DNA of 13,372 nucleotides from Roseiflexaceae bacterium (GTDB lineage Bacteria > Chloroflexota > Chloroflexia > Chloroflexales > Roseiflexaceae), in NCBI GenBank assembly GCA_014381165.1, contig JACMIM010000135.1, positions 1-13,372 of the forward strand, written 5' to 3'. Each line of letters opens with the position of its first letter. Within the stretch, counting starts at the first letter, position 1. Below, piece after piece: positions 1 to 7,305 of the stretch. Position numbers and translations under genes: made by a program. Below the pieces are notes generated by a model. That model made no database searches. It had not been told where the DNA came from and worked only from the letters and a program-made list of their open reading frames with translations.

Positions 1-273
1 CTTGATGCGTGTATTCGGCAGCACCTGTTTCAGCGTGACATAATCACTAAACTTCAAGCCACATTCGGCGAACAGATCTTCATACACGCGCGGCACCTGG
101 AGAATCGACGGGCCGGTATCGAAATCATATGCACCCTGTGAGAAGCCGCGCATGCGCCCACCCACACGGTCGGCAGCCTCGTACATGTCGACAGCGTAGC
201 CCTTTGCGGCCAGCCGCATGGCAGTGGCCATGCCACCCGGCCCCGCGCCGATGATAATAATATGCTTGGACAC
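1..273 (-). CDS. crtI: CrtI-family phytoene desaturase, N-terminal 91 residues (3' end outside window)
   Basis: The N-terminus begins with an FAD-binding Rossmann motif, IIIIGAGPGGMATAMRLAA (residues 4-22), followed by the second family signature DRVGGRMRGF and then FDTGPSILQVP, as in bacterial CrtI-type phytoene desaturases, which introduce double bonds into phytoene at the membrane. The start is GTG at 273-271, directly before the Rossmann strand as is usual for the family, with AAAGGA six bases upstream. The reading frame stays open to base 1. The gene lies 22 bp after the stop of the pseudokinase-WD40 gene on the same strand, so the two are probably co-transcribed. Only the FAD-binding part is present, so I cannot tell phytoene desaturase from related CrtI-fold enzymes (CrtD, CrtO or CrtN types). 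The family call is firm; the exact substrate is inferred. Confidence 0.85.
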   Translation of the reverse strand, partial: MSKHIIIIGAGPGGMATAMRLAAKGYAVDMYEAADRVGGRMRGFSQGAYDFDTGPSILQVPRVYEDLFAECGLKFSDYVTLKQVLPNTRIK

Positions 274-295
274 GAGAATTCCTTTGTTTGTAGGT

Positions 296-3223
296 CTACT
301 TCGCAAGCTCAAATGTAAACACCGAGGCCGCCTCGTTGCGCACGCTTGCGGCGATCTGCTCGCCATTTGGTGAGATCGCCAACGCCACAACCGGAGCTAC
401 CGCGACATCTACGCGGGCGATCTCGCTGATATCGTCGGCATTCCAGGCGATCAGCATGCCGCTGAAGGTGCCAAGCAGCATCAGGCTGCCGTCGGGCGAA
501 AAGGCTAGGGCGGTGTAGCGAGCACTTTGCTTGTCGGCGGTCAATGCCTGAAACAGATCGCCAGTCGGCGCAGTCCAGACAAACAATCTACCCGCCACGT
601 CGGTCGCAACCAGCCGATCGCTGCCTGGCCGAAATCCCAGCCCGGTCAGTCCTGCGCGTGGGCCACGCAGTGTTTGCAGCAGCTTGCCTGCGGCAATGTC
701 CCACACCTCGATCTGTGGCGCGGCGCTTGGCCCACCTAGCGCAATCAAGCGCTCGTCGTCGCTGATTGCCAGCCGTGTAACCAGCGGGAGTTCGCTCAAC
801 AGCGTCTGGCGCGGCTGCCCGCTGGCATCCCACACGGACACCATTCCCTGGTCGCTGCCCACAGCAACCATGCCCCCGCTGCGCGAACTCGCCAAGGCCG
901 ATGGTCGGCCCGCTAATCCAGGCAGCGCGATGCCAGCCGCGGCGGCGCTGGTGCGCAGCAGGCGTACCTCGTCGGCGTCGCTCACCGCGACGATCGCGCC
1001 GTTTTGCAGCAGCGCAGTCAGTATCGAGCTACCTGGTGGGCTGATCGCGGGCTGTCGGCCATCGGCCCGCTTGAGCTTCAGCGCCCCGGTGTAGCCGGTA
1101 ATGCTCAATGCTTGTCCATCAGGCGAATACGACAGGCTGGTGATTAACCCCTGCCCCGAGCGGAGCACCTGAACAGCCTCGCGTGTCGCCGCGTTCCAGA
1201 TCGTCAGGTTGCCTTCCTCACTGCTGACCGATGCGAGCTGCGTGCCGTCCGGCGAAAGCGCGATGCCGATCACCGTAAAATTGTGGCCAGCATATCTACC
1301 AAGCTCGCCGCCGCTGGCGACACTCCAGGCGCGTACCGTGCCGTCGGCGGAGCCAGAGTACAGCGTCATCCCATCTGGCGAGAAGGCCAGGCCGTGGAGC
1401 ACAATCGAGTCGCTATGGCCAGTCAGCCGTCGCTCGACCTTGCCGTCGCTCGCACCGAGCAGCGCGATTGAGCCGTCGAAGCTACCAACTGCCAGCCGCT
1501 TGCCGTCAGGCGAGAACATCAGGCCAGTCGAGGAATAGGGTGTATTGGTGTTTGGGTTGAGCTGGCTTGTGTAGCTAAAGCCTGCACGCAGCGTGCCAGC
1601 CGGGAGTTCCCACACGCGCACGGTGCCATCATGTGAAGATGAGGCTAGGCTGATCCCATCTGGCGAGAATGCCAGGTTGCCAACAAAGCCGGTGTGGCCC
1701 GCAAATGTGCGCAGTAATGCGCCGCTCTGCGCGTCCCAGAGCTTAATCGTCTTGTCGGTCGAGCCAGTCGCTAACAGCGTGCCATCGGGCGAGAACACTA
1801 CCGAGCGCAGCCAATCAGAATGGCCACTGAGCGTCTGCCGAAGCTCGCCGGTCTTGGCGTCCCATATCCTGGCGGCGTTATCGCCGCGTGCCGCCGATGC
1901 CAGCATGCTGCCATCTGGCGAGAATGACACGGCGACCACGTTGCCGGGGTGGCCCGCAAGCCTACGCTGCTCGCGCAATTCACGGTCGTTCAGGGTGATC
2001 GTGTTATTCAGGCCAAGCGCGATCTGCGAGCCATCGGGGGCGTAGCTGATTGGCCCAAGCAGTTCACCCGTGATTTCGCTAGTGCGCTTGATCGCCGCTA
2101 CATTTGTCGCCGTGATCGCACGGGGGCCAAGTTGTGCAGGTGCGAGTGCTGCAAGCGCGGTCGGGCCACGAAACAGGCGCGTGAATGTTCCATTGCTGGC
2201 GAGCACGAAAACCAGGGTAATTGCGATGCCCACAACCAGTAACGCCAGCCCAATCGCCAGCCCGATCAGGCAGCCGGTACTCATGGCAGTACGTCGCGGC
2301 GGCGTGGCTGGGTCGGCTTCGATGACGTACTGCGCTGGCGTCGCAATTTGTAGAGTGGGCGCGCCGTCAAGCAATACGTCGCGCAGGGCTGGTTGTGGCA
2401 CTGGCGCGGGGTCAGCGAACTGATTGCGAATGTCTGGCTCCAGGCCCAGCGACTGGCCCTCTGTCAGTTGAATGGTTTCGAGCGCCAGCCGTAGCTCACG
2501 CGGATTCTGGTAGCGATTTGCCGTTCTGGATTGAAGGCCGCGCAGCAGCGCATGTTCGGCTAGCGCCGAAAGCAGCGGGTTGAGCGCGCGTGGCGCAGCT
2601 AGCGGCATACCCGCCAGCTGTTGCTCTGCTGTTGCTGGCGGATAACCGGTCAGCGCCTGATACAGCAGTGCCGAGACGGTGTAGATATCAGTCTGGCTCG
2701 ATGGCTCGACGCTGGCAGTGGCAAGCTCCGGTGCGCGGTATGGCGTTGGGCCGCTGCTGACGCTGCGCGCCAAGCTAAAAGGCGTGATCCGCCAGCCGGC
2801 GTCGGTCAGCAGAATATCGCTGGGCCACAAATCCCCGATGTGGATAGCTGGCCGCTGGTCGTGCAGCAGATCGAACAGCTGAAGCAGCTTGGTGCTCTGT
2901 GTCAGCGTTTCCTGCTCGGCCAGTGCGCCGCCCCGCGAGCGCAGCGCCCGCTCCAAATCTTGCCCACCTGGATCGCGACAAACCAGGACATACTGGTCGC
3001 CAACCGCGAAGTGATCGGTCAGCGGCAGCAGCAGTTCATGGTGAATCGCGGCAATCTGTTCGGCCTGCCGCGCCAACTCGCCCTGATTGTCGCTATTGAG
3101 CAAGCCAAGCAGCGCCAATGCGCCGCTCGATTCGTCGCGGGCACGTAGCAGCAAGCCATTCGGGCGTTCGTCGACCGTGTAAATAATGCGGTAACGACTG
3201 TTCAACAGTGTATCTGGCTGCAT
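296..3223 (-). CDS. Membrane pseudokinase with C-terminal WD40 double propeller (975 aa)
   Basis: Residues 1-255 resemble a bacterial Ser/Thr kinase: the start (MQPDTLLNSRYRI) is typical, PYRAPEL matches the APE motif, and HIGDLWPSDILLTD matches the catalytic loop. Key residues are missing: there is no glycine-rich loop, the VAIK lysine region reads ALALLGLL, the catalytic-loop lysine is Trp, and DFG is replaced by PFS. It is therefore probably a pseudokinase. A Pro-rich linker follows, then one membrane helix at about 317-343. Residues 390-975 hold about 14 WD40 repeats (repeated FSPDG, GH and W-D signatures), enough for two seven-bladed propellers, presumably extracytoplasmic. ATG at 3223 is chosen because the kinase-like fold begins there and AGG lies upstream; a TTG at 3298 would add 25 residues encoded by repeat DNA. 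The partner is unknown. It sits between two carotenoid desaturase genes. Confidence 0.88.
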   Translation of the reverse strand: MQPDTLLNSRYRIIYTVDERPNGLLLRARDESSGALALLGLLNSDNQGELARQAEQIAAIHHELLLPLTDHFAVGDQYVLVCRDPGGQDLERALRSRGGALAEQETLTQSTKLLQLFDLLHDQRPAIHIGDLWPSDILLTDAGWRITPFSLARSVSSGPTPYRAPELATASVEPSSQTDIYTVSALLYQALTGYPPATAEQQLAGMPLAAPRALNPLLSALAEHALLRGLQSRTANRYQNPRELRLALETIQLTEGQSLGLEPDIRNQFADPAPVPQPALRDVLLDGAPTLQIATPAQYVIEADPATPPRRTAMSTGCLIGLAIGLALLVVGIAITLVFVLASNGTFTRLFRGPTALAALAPAQLGPRAITATNVAAIKRTSEITGELLGPISYAPDGSQIALGLNNTITLNDRELREQRRLAGHPGNVVAVSFSPDGSMLASAARGDNAARIWDAKTGELRQTLSGHSDWLRSVVFSPDGTLLATGSTDKTIKLWDAQSGALLRTFAGHTGFVGNLAFSPDGISLASSSHDGTVRVWELPAGTLRAGFSYTSQLNPNTNTPYSSTGLMFSPDGKRLAVGSFDGSIALLGASDGKVERRLTGHSDSIVLHGLAFSPDGMTLYSGSADGTVRAWSVASGGELGRYAGHNFTVIGIALSPDGTQLASVSSEEGNLTIWNAATREAVQVLRSGQGLITSLSYSPDGQALSITGYTGALKLKRADGRQPAISPPGSSILTALLQNGAIVAVSDADEVRLLRTSAAAAGIALPGLAGRPSALASSRSGGMVAVGSDQGMVSVWDASGQPRQTLLSELPLVTRLAISDDERLIALGGPSAAPQIEVWDIAAGKLLQTLRGPRAGLTGLGFRPGSDRLVATDVAGRLFVWTAPTGDLFQALTADKQSARYTALAFSPDGSLMLLGTFSGMLIAWNADDISEIARVDVAVAPVVALAISPNGEQIAASVRNEAASVFTFELAK

Positions 3224-3275
3224 GCGTCGCCTATCTTGCTCTGCCGAAGTGTGTGCGGGCTCGGAACTGAAATAT

Positions 3276-3440
3276 TTAGGAGTTACGCAGTTGCCCAAGT
3301 GTTTTCATTTGGGCTGCGGCGGGCAAGGAAATACCGTATCATTGTTTCGTTGTTTGGTGCTTTGCACCAAACAACGAAACAAGGAAAGATAGATGTTCCA
3401 TGCTGCCGCAGGCGGAAGTCGCCAATTGCGTAAGTCCTAA
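3276..3440. repeat. MITE-like hairpin element with imperfect terminal inverted repeats
   Basis: The ends are 20-base inverted repeats: TTAGGAGTTACGCAGTTGCC at 3276-3295 and its near complement at 3421-3440, with 17 of 20 positions matching. The centre is a perfect 19-bp stem (3342-3360 with 3364-3382) and a 3-base TTT loop. Flanks between (TGCGGC at about 3315, GCCGCA at about 3405) also pair partly, so nearly the whole 165 bp can fold as one hairpin. TA occurs at both outer edges, compatible with a TA target duplication of the IS630/Tc1-mariner kind, but this is inference. No protein is encoded. The left end lies about 50 bp upstream of the pseudokinase start. Confidence 0.7.
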
Positions 3441-3446
3441 TAGTAT

Positions 3447-3493
3447 CACCAAGACACCAGGGCCGAAAGCATAAAGAACTTGGTGTCTTGGTG
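3447..3493. repeat. Perfect 13-bp inverted repeat, 21-base loop
   Basis: CACCAAGACACCA at 3447-3459 is exactly complementary to TGGTGTCTTGGTG at 3481-3493. It lies just past the stop of the carotene desaturase gene (minus strand) and could act as its transcription end or as mRNA 3' protection. It has no clear T-run on either strand, so it is not a canonical intrinsic terminator. It may be a dispersed genomic repeat. Confidence 0.65.
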
Positions 3494-3508
3494 GTAAAAA
3501 TCGTTATC

Positions 3509-4900
3509 TCAGATCACCATCTCGGCTGGAGCACTGCGCTCCTGAATCGTGCCATTGGCGGCGGCACGGTCGATCCGATCGACGCAGCGCCCCGCGCTGC
3601 GAATCGCGCCCTCGATCGAGGCCAGGAATTCCTGCTGTGTGAAATCGCCTGCCAGAAACAGATTCGGCACGGGCGTCGCCTGGTCTGGCCGGTATTTGTC
3701 CACGCCAGGGCGCGCCTGATAGACCGAGTTGGGGATTCGCACGAACGTGTGCTTGAGCAGCCGCGCCTCGCGGGCGATCGGGTGCAGCTTGTAGAATTCC
3801 TCTAGCACCAATTCGAGCAGCGCCGCATCGTCGAGGGCGATAATGTCGGCGGCGGGCGCGACCACCAACTGAATAATCGATCCCGTGTCGTCGTTATAAT
3901 CCGGCGCGACCCGCGGCATGTCGGCATACACGCTGAGCCGTGTGCCAGCGCTGAAAATGAGATTGTCGACATCAGTCACCATGCGGTCGAAGTAGAGCTG
4001 GGCAGTGATCACCGGCTGGCCCTTGAGATGCTTTAAGTTGCTGAAGAACTCCTGCTGCTTGAGCGCATCTGGCAGCACCTTGCGCAGGCTGTGGACTGGC
4101 ATGGCCGAAATATACAGGTCGCCCTCCACCAGTTCGCCATCTTCAAGCAAAAAGCCGTCAACCCGCCCATCATGCTGATTGTAGCGAATCTCCTGCACAC
4201 GGGCGTTCAGGCGCACCTCGGCCCCGCGTTGCTCCAGCAGTGCGATCATCGGCTCCCAGATGCGCTCGTGCGGCGAACCTTTGACCAAGCCCATGCGTGC
4301 TGCGCCCGGCTCCTGGGCGAAGTACATCAGCGCCAGCAGCGGCACCTTGGCGCTGACATTCTCGGCAGTCTGGAATTGCAGCGCCAGCGACATCGTATCC
4401 ATAATACCGTGCAGCGAACGTTCGCCCATGCCGTGGCGCAGGTGCCAGGCCGCATAACTTTGCTCGTCCTGCGCATCGAGGTAGGCGTGCGAGCCAAAGA
4501 TCGGTCGAACCAGCCCAAGCGCCATGCGCAGTTTGTCTGGCCAGGAAACCAGTTTAGTTGCCGCCACACCGGCTAGCCCATTCAGCGGCGGCGGCAGAAA
4601 CGGCACGAAGCGCAGGCCGGTGCGCCCGTGCTCGGGCGAGGCAAACACCATCTCGGCCGGCTTCCAGTCGAAACAATCGTTGAGACCGCATTCATCGAGA
4701 AACGACAGCAGATTGCGGTATGCGCCAAAAAAGACATGCAGGCCACTTTCGACCCAGTCGCCATCAGCATCACGCCAGGCCGAGACCTTGCCGCCTGGTA
4801 CATCGCGCTTCTCCAGCAGGACGACCTCATAGCCACGATCAGTCAACCATTTCGCAACGGCGAAGCCAGCAGGACCGGCACCAGCAATAATCGCACGCAT
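3509..4900 (-). CDS. CrtP/CrtQ-type (plant-type) carotene desaturase, FAD-dependent (463 aa)
   Basis: An FAD-dependent desaturase of the plant/cyanobacterial PDS/ZDS branch of the amine-oxidase superfamily. The Rossmann motif G7-x-G9-x-x-G12 is followed by acidic E30 at the end of strand 2. It continues with VPGGKVSAW and GDWVESGLHVFFGAY, very close to the PDS/ZDS signature, and ends with an FAD-binding motif LFLAGDFTQQEFLASIEGA at about 415-435. Length fits the family. Such enzymes remove hydrogens from phytoene or zeta-carotene and pass electrons to quinone at the membrane. ATG at 4900 is chosen over a GTG at 4915 because AAGGA lies eight bases upstream of it and the Rossmann strand begins at once. 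It precedes the pseudokinase and a CrtI-type gene on the same strand. Phytoene versus zeta-carotene, or a squalene-type substrate (HpnE-like), cannot be decided from sequence alone. Confidence 0.83.
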   Translation of the reverse strand: MRAIIAGAGPAGFAVAKWLTDRGYEVVLLEKRDVPGGKVSAWRDADGDWVESGLHVFFGAYRNLLSFLDECGLNDCFDWKPAEMVFASPEHGRTGLRFVPFLPPPLNGLAGVAATKLVSWPDKLRMALGLVRPIFGSHAYLDAQDEQSYAAWHLRHGMGERSLHGIMDTMSLALQFQTAENVSAKVPLLALMYFAQEPGAARMGLVKGSPHERIWEPMIALLEQRGAEVRLNARVQEIRYNQHDGRVDGFLLEDGELVEGDLYISAMPVHSLRKVLPDALKQQEFFSNLKHLKGQPVITAQLYFDRMVTDVDNLIFSAGTRLSVYADMPRVAPDYNDDTGSIIQLVVAPAADIIALDDAALLELVLEEFYKLHPIAREARLLKHTFVRIPNSVYQARPGVDKYRPDQATPVPNLFLAGDFTQQEFLASIEGAIRSAGRCVDRIDRAAANGTIQERSAPAEMVI

Positions 4901-4926
4901 CGGTACATCCTTCACGAAGCAGGTGA

Positions 4927-5036
4927 TATAGCACCCTAAATGATTTCTAAACGCACGTTATCGCAAAGCGGGGGTTTGGGAGCGCAGCCCCGAAAGAACA
5001 CCCTGCTCTTTTGACAACCCCGGTATGGATGCTATA
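4927..5036 (+). repeat. TATAGCA-ended MITE-like element, copy A
   Basis: The element begins TATAGCACCC and ends GGATGCTATA, an imperfect terminal inverted repeat. Along its length it aligns with the minus strand of 7306-7419. The best shared block is CGCAAAGCGGGGGTTTGGG (4962-4980), identical to the complement of 7363-7381, followed in both by GCGCAG and a C-rich stretch. The element has no coding capacity. Its left end lies 27 bp from the desaturase start codon. Confidence 0.75.
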
Positions 5037-5050
5037 GCACGATGCTAATA

Positions 5051-5094
5051 GTGCGTATGAACATAGTGGAGTAGCACATTGTGATACTACGCAC
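5051..5094. promoter_or_regulatory. Compound dyad, possible operator
   Basis: GTGCGTA (5051-5057) is complementary to TACGCAC (5088-5094). Nested inside is GTAgCAC-att-GTGaTAC (5071-5087), symmetric except for one position. Together they form a compact dyad between divergent genes, the usual place for a repressor or activator site. No regulator family is recognised. It could also be a remnant of a repeat element. Confidence 0.4.
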
Positions 5095-5127
5095 AGGTGT
5101 TAATCGCGGATGGTCTATCCTTCGCAT

Positions 5128-5176
5128 TATAGCACTGAGACGTCCAAAACATGTATTGCGACGTAGCAGTGCTATA
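5128..5176. repeat. Spaced inverted repeat with TATAGCACTG ends
   Basis: TATAGCACTG (5128-5137) is exactly complementary to CAGTGCTATA (5167-5176). The match continues after two mismatched bases with ACGT on both sides. The 49-bp unit shares the TATAGCA core with the two MITE-like copies and ends 43 bp before the PD40 gene, so it could be a small relative of the element, a regulatory site, or both. Confidence 0.55.
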
Positions 5177-5219
5177 CAGCTACTTGATATCGCTCGCCGA
5201 TTGCCGCAGGGGGAATTGT

Positions 5220-6458
5220 ATGCATCTGCGCCGCGTTTTATGGGGGATCATCACTGGGTTGGGACTGCTTGCATTGGTTGGAAGTGGCGCGCTGGCCTGG
5301 GCGCTATTGCGCGCGCCTGCTACATCGGGGAGCCTGCTGATCAGTGATGCGTCCACGCTACGCTTGGGGAGCGGTACGAATGGCCAGGTGTTGAGTGCTG
5401 CGCTCCGGCCAGCGTCATTCCGCTTTCCCGCCGTTTCACCGGATGGAACCAGGGTCGTCTATGTCACGACAAGCGGCGAGGGCGTGTCGCTGGTTGCCCA
5501 CGATCTGCGCAGCGGCAGTTCCATCGATCTCTACACAAGCAGTCTAGCCGAACCATTCAACCTAACGTGGTCGCCCGATGGTCGGCATGTGCTATTTCTT
5601 GCACCTGGCCCTGGGGGGCTGGCGCTGCTGATCGTTCCCGCCGATGGCTCCGATCAGCCAGTGCCGGTTGCCGTAGGCCAGAATATTTATTTTGCCTGGA
5701 GCGACGACAGCGCACAGCTCGTGCTACATATCGACGGGCACACCCTGCAAAATGGCCGTGTGGCACTCTACCGCCCTGGCGATCGAGCCGCAACACCGTT
5801 TCTGGAAGACCCTGGCTTTTTCCAGGCCCCGGCTTTCTCGCGCGATGGCAGCAACATGTTCTATGTCGCCCAGCCGCCGCGTGTGGGCGAACGCCTAACT
5901 TTTGCTGAGTTTGGTGCCTCGATTGTGCGGGTGGGCATAGATGGGGCAGGAGCGCAGCCGATCTATTTCGAGCCGCAGGCCGCGCTCCGGCTTGTCCGAT
6001 CGCCCAGTAGTGATGCGCTGGCCTATGTACTCCAGCGCATTGCAGAAAACGGCAGTACTACCTGGCAGGGTTTGTATCTGCTCGATGAGGCTGCGGCTGC
6101 ACCACGGCTGCTCTCAGCAGCCGACGACGGAGTCGATGCCTTTTTCTGGTCGCCTGATGGCAGCCAGATTGCCTACTTGGCGCAGTCTCGTGGCAGCGCC
6201 TCCCGCAGCGCGCGGGTGTGGAAGGTTGTGCAGGTGGCAAGTGGCGAGGTGCGCGAATTCAGCGCATTCGAGCCGAGTGCAGCATTTGCCGAGCTGAACG
6301 TGTACTTCGATGCCTACCAGCACGGCTATAGCCCGTGGTCGCCCGATGGTCGTCGGCTGGCGTTTGCTGCCGAGGACGGTATCCACGTTATCGATCTTGA
6401 GCGGGGTACAAGCGAACGGATCAGCGCGGGCGAAATGGTCATGTGGGTGCGCAACTGA
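5220..6458 (+). CDS. Membrane-anchored TolB/PD40-like beta-propeller protein (412 aa)
   Basis: The start at ATG 5220 has GGGGGA six bases upstream and gives a typical exported N-terminus: MHLRR followed by a hydrophobic helix (about residues 8-31), either an uncleaved anchor or a signal peptide without an evident lipobox. The rest is a chain of PD40/TolB-like propeller blades, seen as repeated motifs of the kind SPDGxxVVY, WSPDGRHVLFL, WSDDSAQLVL, FSRDGSNMFYV, WSPDGSQIAYLAQ and WSPDGRRLAFAA. About seven blades are visible, enough for one propeller. Such domains usually mediate protein or ligand contacts outside the membrane; no catalytic residues are apparent. The gene is divergent from the carotene desaturase and convergent with fabG, whose stop is only 3 bp away. 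The partner and function are unknown. Confidence 0.85.
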   Translation: MHLRRVLWGIITGLGLLALVGSGALAWALLRAPATSGSLLISDASTLRLGSGTNGQVLSAALRPASFRFPAVSPDGTRVVYVTTSGEGVSLVAHDLRSGSSIDLYTSSLAEPFNLTWSPDGRHVLFLAPGPGGLALLIVPADGSDQPVPVAVGQNIYFAWSDDSAQLVLHIDGHTLQNGRVALYRPGDRAATPFLEDPGFFQAPAFSRDGSNMFYVAQPPRVGERLTFAEFGASIVRVGIDGAGAQPIYFEPQAALRLVRSPSSDALAYVLQRIAENGSTTWQGLYLLDEAAAAPRLLSAADDGVDAFFWSPDGSQIAYLAQSRGSASRSARVWKVVQVASGEVREFSAFEPSAAFAELNVYFDAYQHGYSPWSPDGRRLAFAAEDGIHVIDLERGTSERISAGEMVMWVRN

Positions 6459-6461
6459 AGC

Positions 6462-7208
6462 TCACGGCATCACCCATCCACCGTCGATCGTCAGCACCTG
6501 GCCGGTGATGTACGAGGCGGCCGGCGACAGTAGGAAAGCGACGGCTGGCGCGACTTCCTCCGGCTTGCCAAAGCGTTGGAGCGCGATCGCGGCAGTGGCC
6601 CAGCTGCGCAGATTTGGTGGTAAATCGGCAAGGAGTTCGGTCTCGATATAGCCAGGGGCCACCACATTCGCCGTGATACCGTCAAGCGCGACCTCGCGGG
6701 CGAGCGCGCGGGTAAAGCCCACCAGTCCAGCTTTTGCCGCCGCGTAGTTGACCTGGCCGACATTGCCAGCAAGCCCGGCCAGGGAACCAATGTTGACGAT
6801 CCGCCCGTAGCTCTGTTCGCGCATGACGGCGATAGCAGCCCGGCAGCACAGAAAAACGCCCGTCAAGTTTGTATCGATTACGGCGCGCCATTGCGCCTCC
6901 TTCATGCGTAAGAATGGCGCATCCTCGGTGATTCCAGCATTATTGACCAGCAGATCGAGCCGCCCCCACTGTGCCAGGCAGCGCTCGACCAGCGCCGCCA
7001 CCGCCTGCTCGTCGGCCACATCGGCGGCAACTGCGAGCGCTGCGCCGCCGCCGCTAGCGATCTGATCCACTGTGGCGCGTGCCGCCGCTTCATTGCGCTG
7101 GTAGTTGATCAGCACCTTCGCGCCTTGCTGTGCCAGTTCGATCGCAATGGCACGCCCAATCCCGCGTGATGCACCGGTTACAATCGCAACTTGACCAGCA
7201 AGATTCAT
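6462..7208 (-). CDS. fabG: 3-oxoacyl-[acyl-carrier-protein] reductase, SDR family (248 aa)
   Basis: A classical short-chain dehydrogenase of FabG type and length. Visible motifs are the cofactor loop TGASRGIG (11-18), NNAG (89-92), and the catalytic tetrad N114 (DTNL), S142 (NIGSLAG), Y155 and K159 (NYAAAKAG), plus PGYIET (185-190) and the C-terminal ITGQVLTIDGGW. FabG reduces 3-oxoacyl-ACP with NADPH in type II fatty acid synthesis. The start at ATG 7208 begins the first strand (MNLAGQVAIVTG); AAAGGA lies about nine bases upstream. An open frame continues upstream into repeat DNA but is not part of the gene. It stands alone, away from other fab genes, so a PhaB-like or other SDR reductase role is possible; the S-Y-K and GGW features favour FabG. 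Confidence 0.85.
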   Translation of the reverse strand: MNLAGQVAIVTGASRGIGRAIAIELAQQGAKVLINYQRNEAAARATVDQIASGGGAALAVAADVADEQAVAALVERCLAQWGRLDLLVNNAGITEDAPFLRMKEAQWRAVIDTNLTGVFLCCRAAIAVMREQSYGRIVNIGSLAGLAGNVGQVNYAAAKAGLVGFTRALAREVALDGITANVVAPGYIETELLADLPPNLRSWATAAIALQRFGKPEEVAPAVAFLLSPAASYITGQVLTIDGGWVMP

Positions 7209-7305
7209 GATAGTATTTCCTTTGCAGTTTGCTTCACTGCCGATCGTAACATCCACATACAGCTGCCTGCAATAGTACGGCAGTCCATGCGCCTGCTCGC
7301 CGTGG

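Larger units (their letters stand above)
4901..5219. other. Divergent intergenic region between the carotene desaturase and the PD40 gene
   Basis: This 319-bp stretch holds no credible gene. From left to right it contains the desaturase ribosome binding site, a mobile-looking repeat (4927-5036), a compound dyad (5051-5094) and a spaced inverted repeat (5128-5176). Promoters for both flanking genes must lie here. I see TGCTATA sequences, which resemble extended -10 elements, pointing towards each gene: on the minus strand near 4925-4933, and on the plus strand at 5170-5176. No matching -35 boxes are evident. Confidence 0.6.

Noticed and set aside
1360..1940. Recurrent GGCGAGAA-type DNA repeats, considered as a repeat array
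   Set aside because: They encode the FSPDG turn of successive WD40 blades on the minus strand, so protein repetition explains them; spacing is about 126 bp, not CRISPR-like.
2621..3148. Plus-strand open frame inside the pseudokinase gene
   Set aside because: Shadow of the kinase-like coding sequence: no ribosome binding site, no family signature.
3224..3298. N-terminal extension of the pseudokinase from TTG at 3298
   Set aside because: The extra 25 residues are encoded partly by the end of the repeat element, and the conserved kinase start begins at ATG 3223.
4091..4576. Plus-strand open frame inside the carotene desaturase gene
   Set aside because: Antisense to a well-supported FAD enzyme; translation is Gln/His/Arg-rich with no domain.
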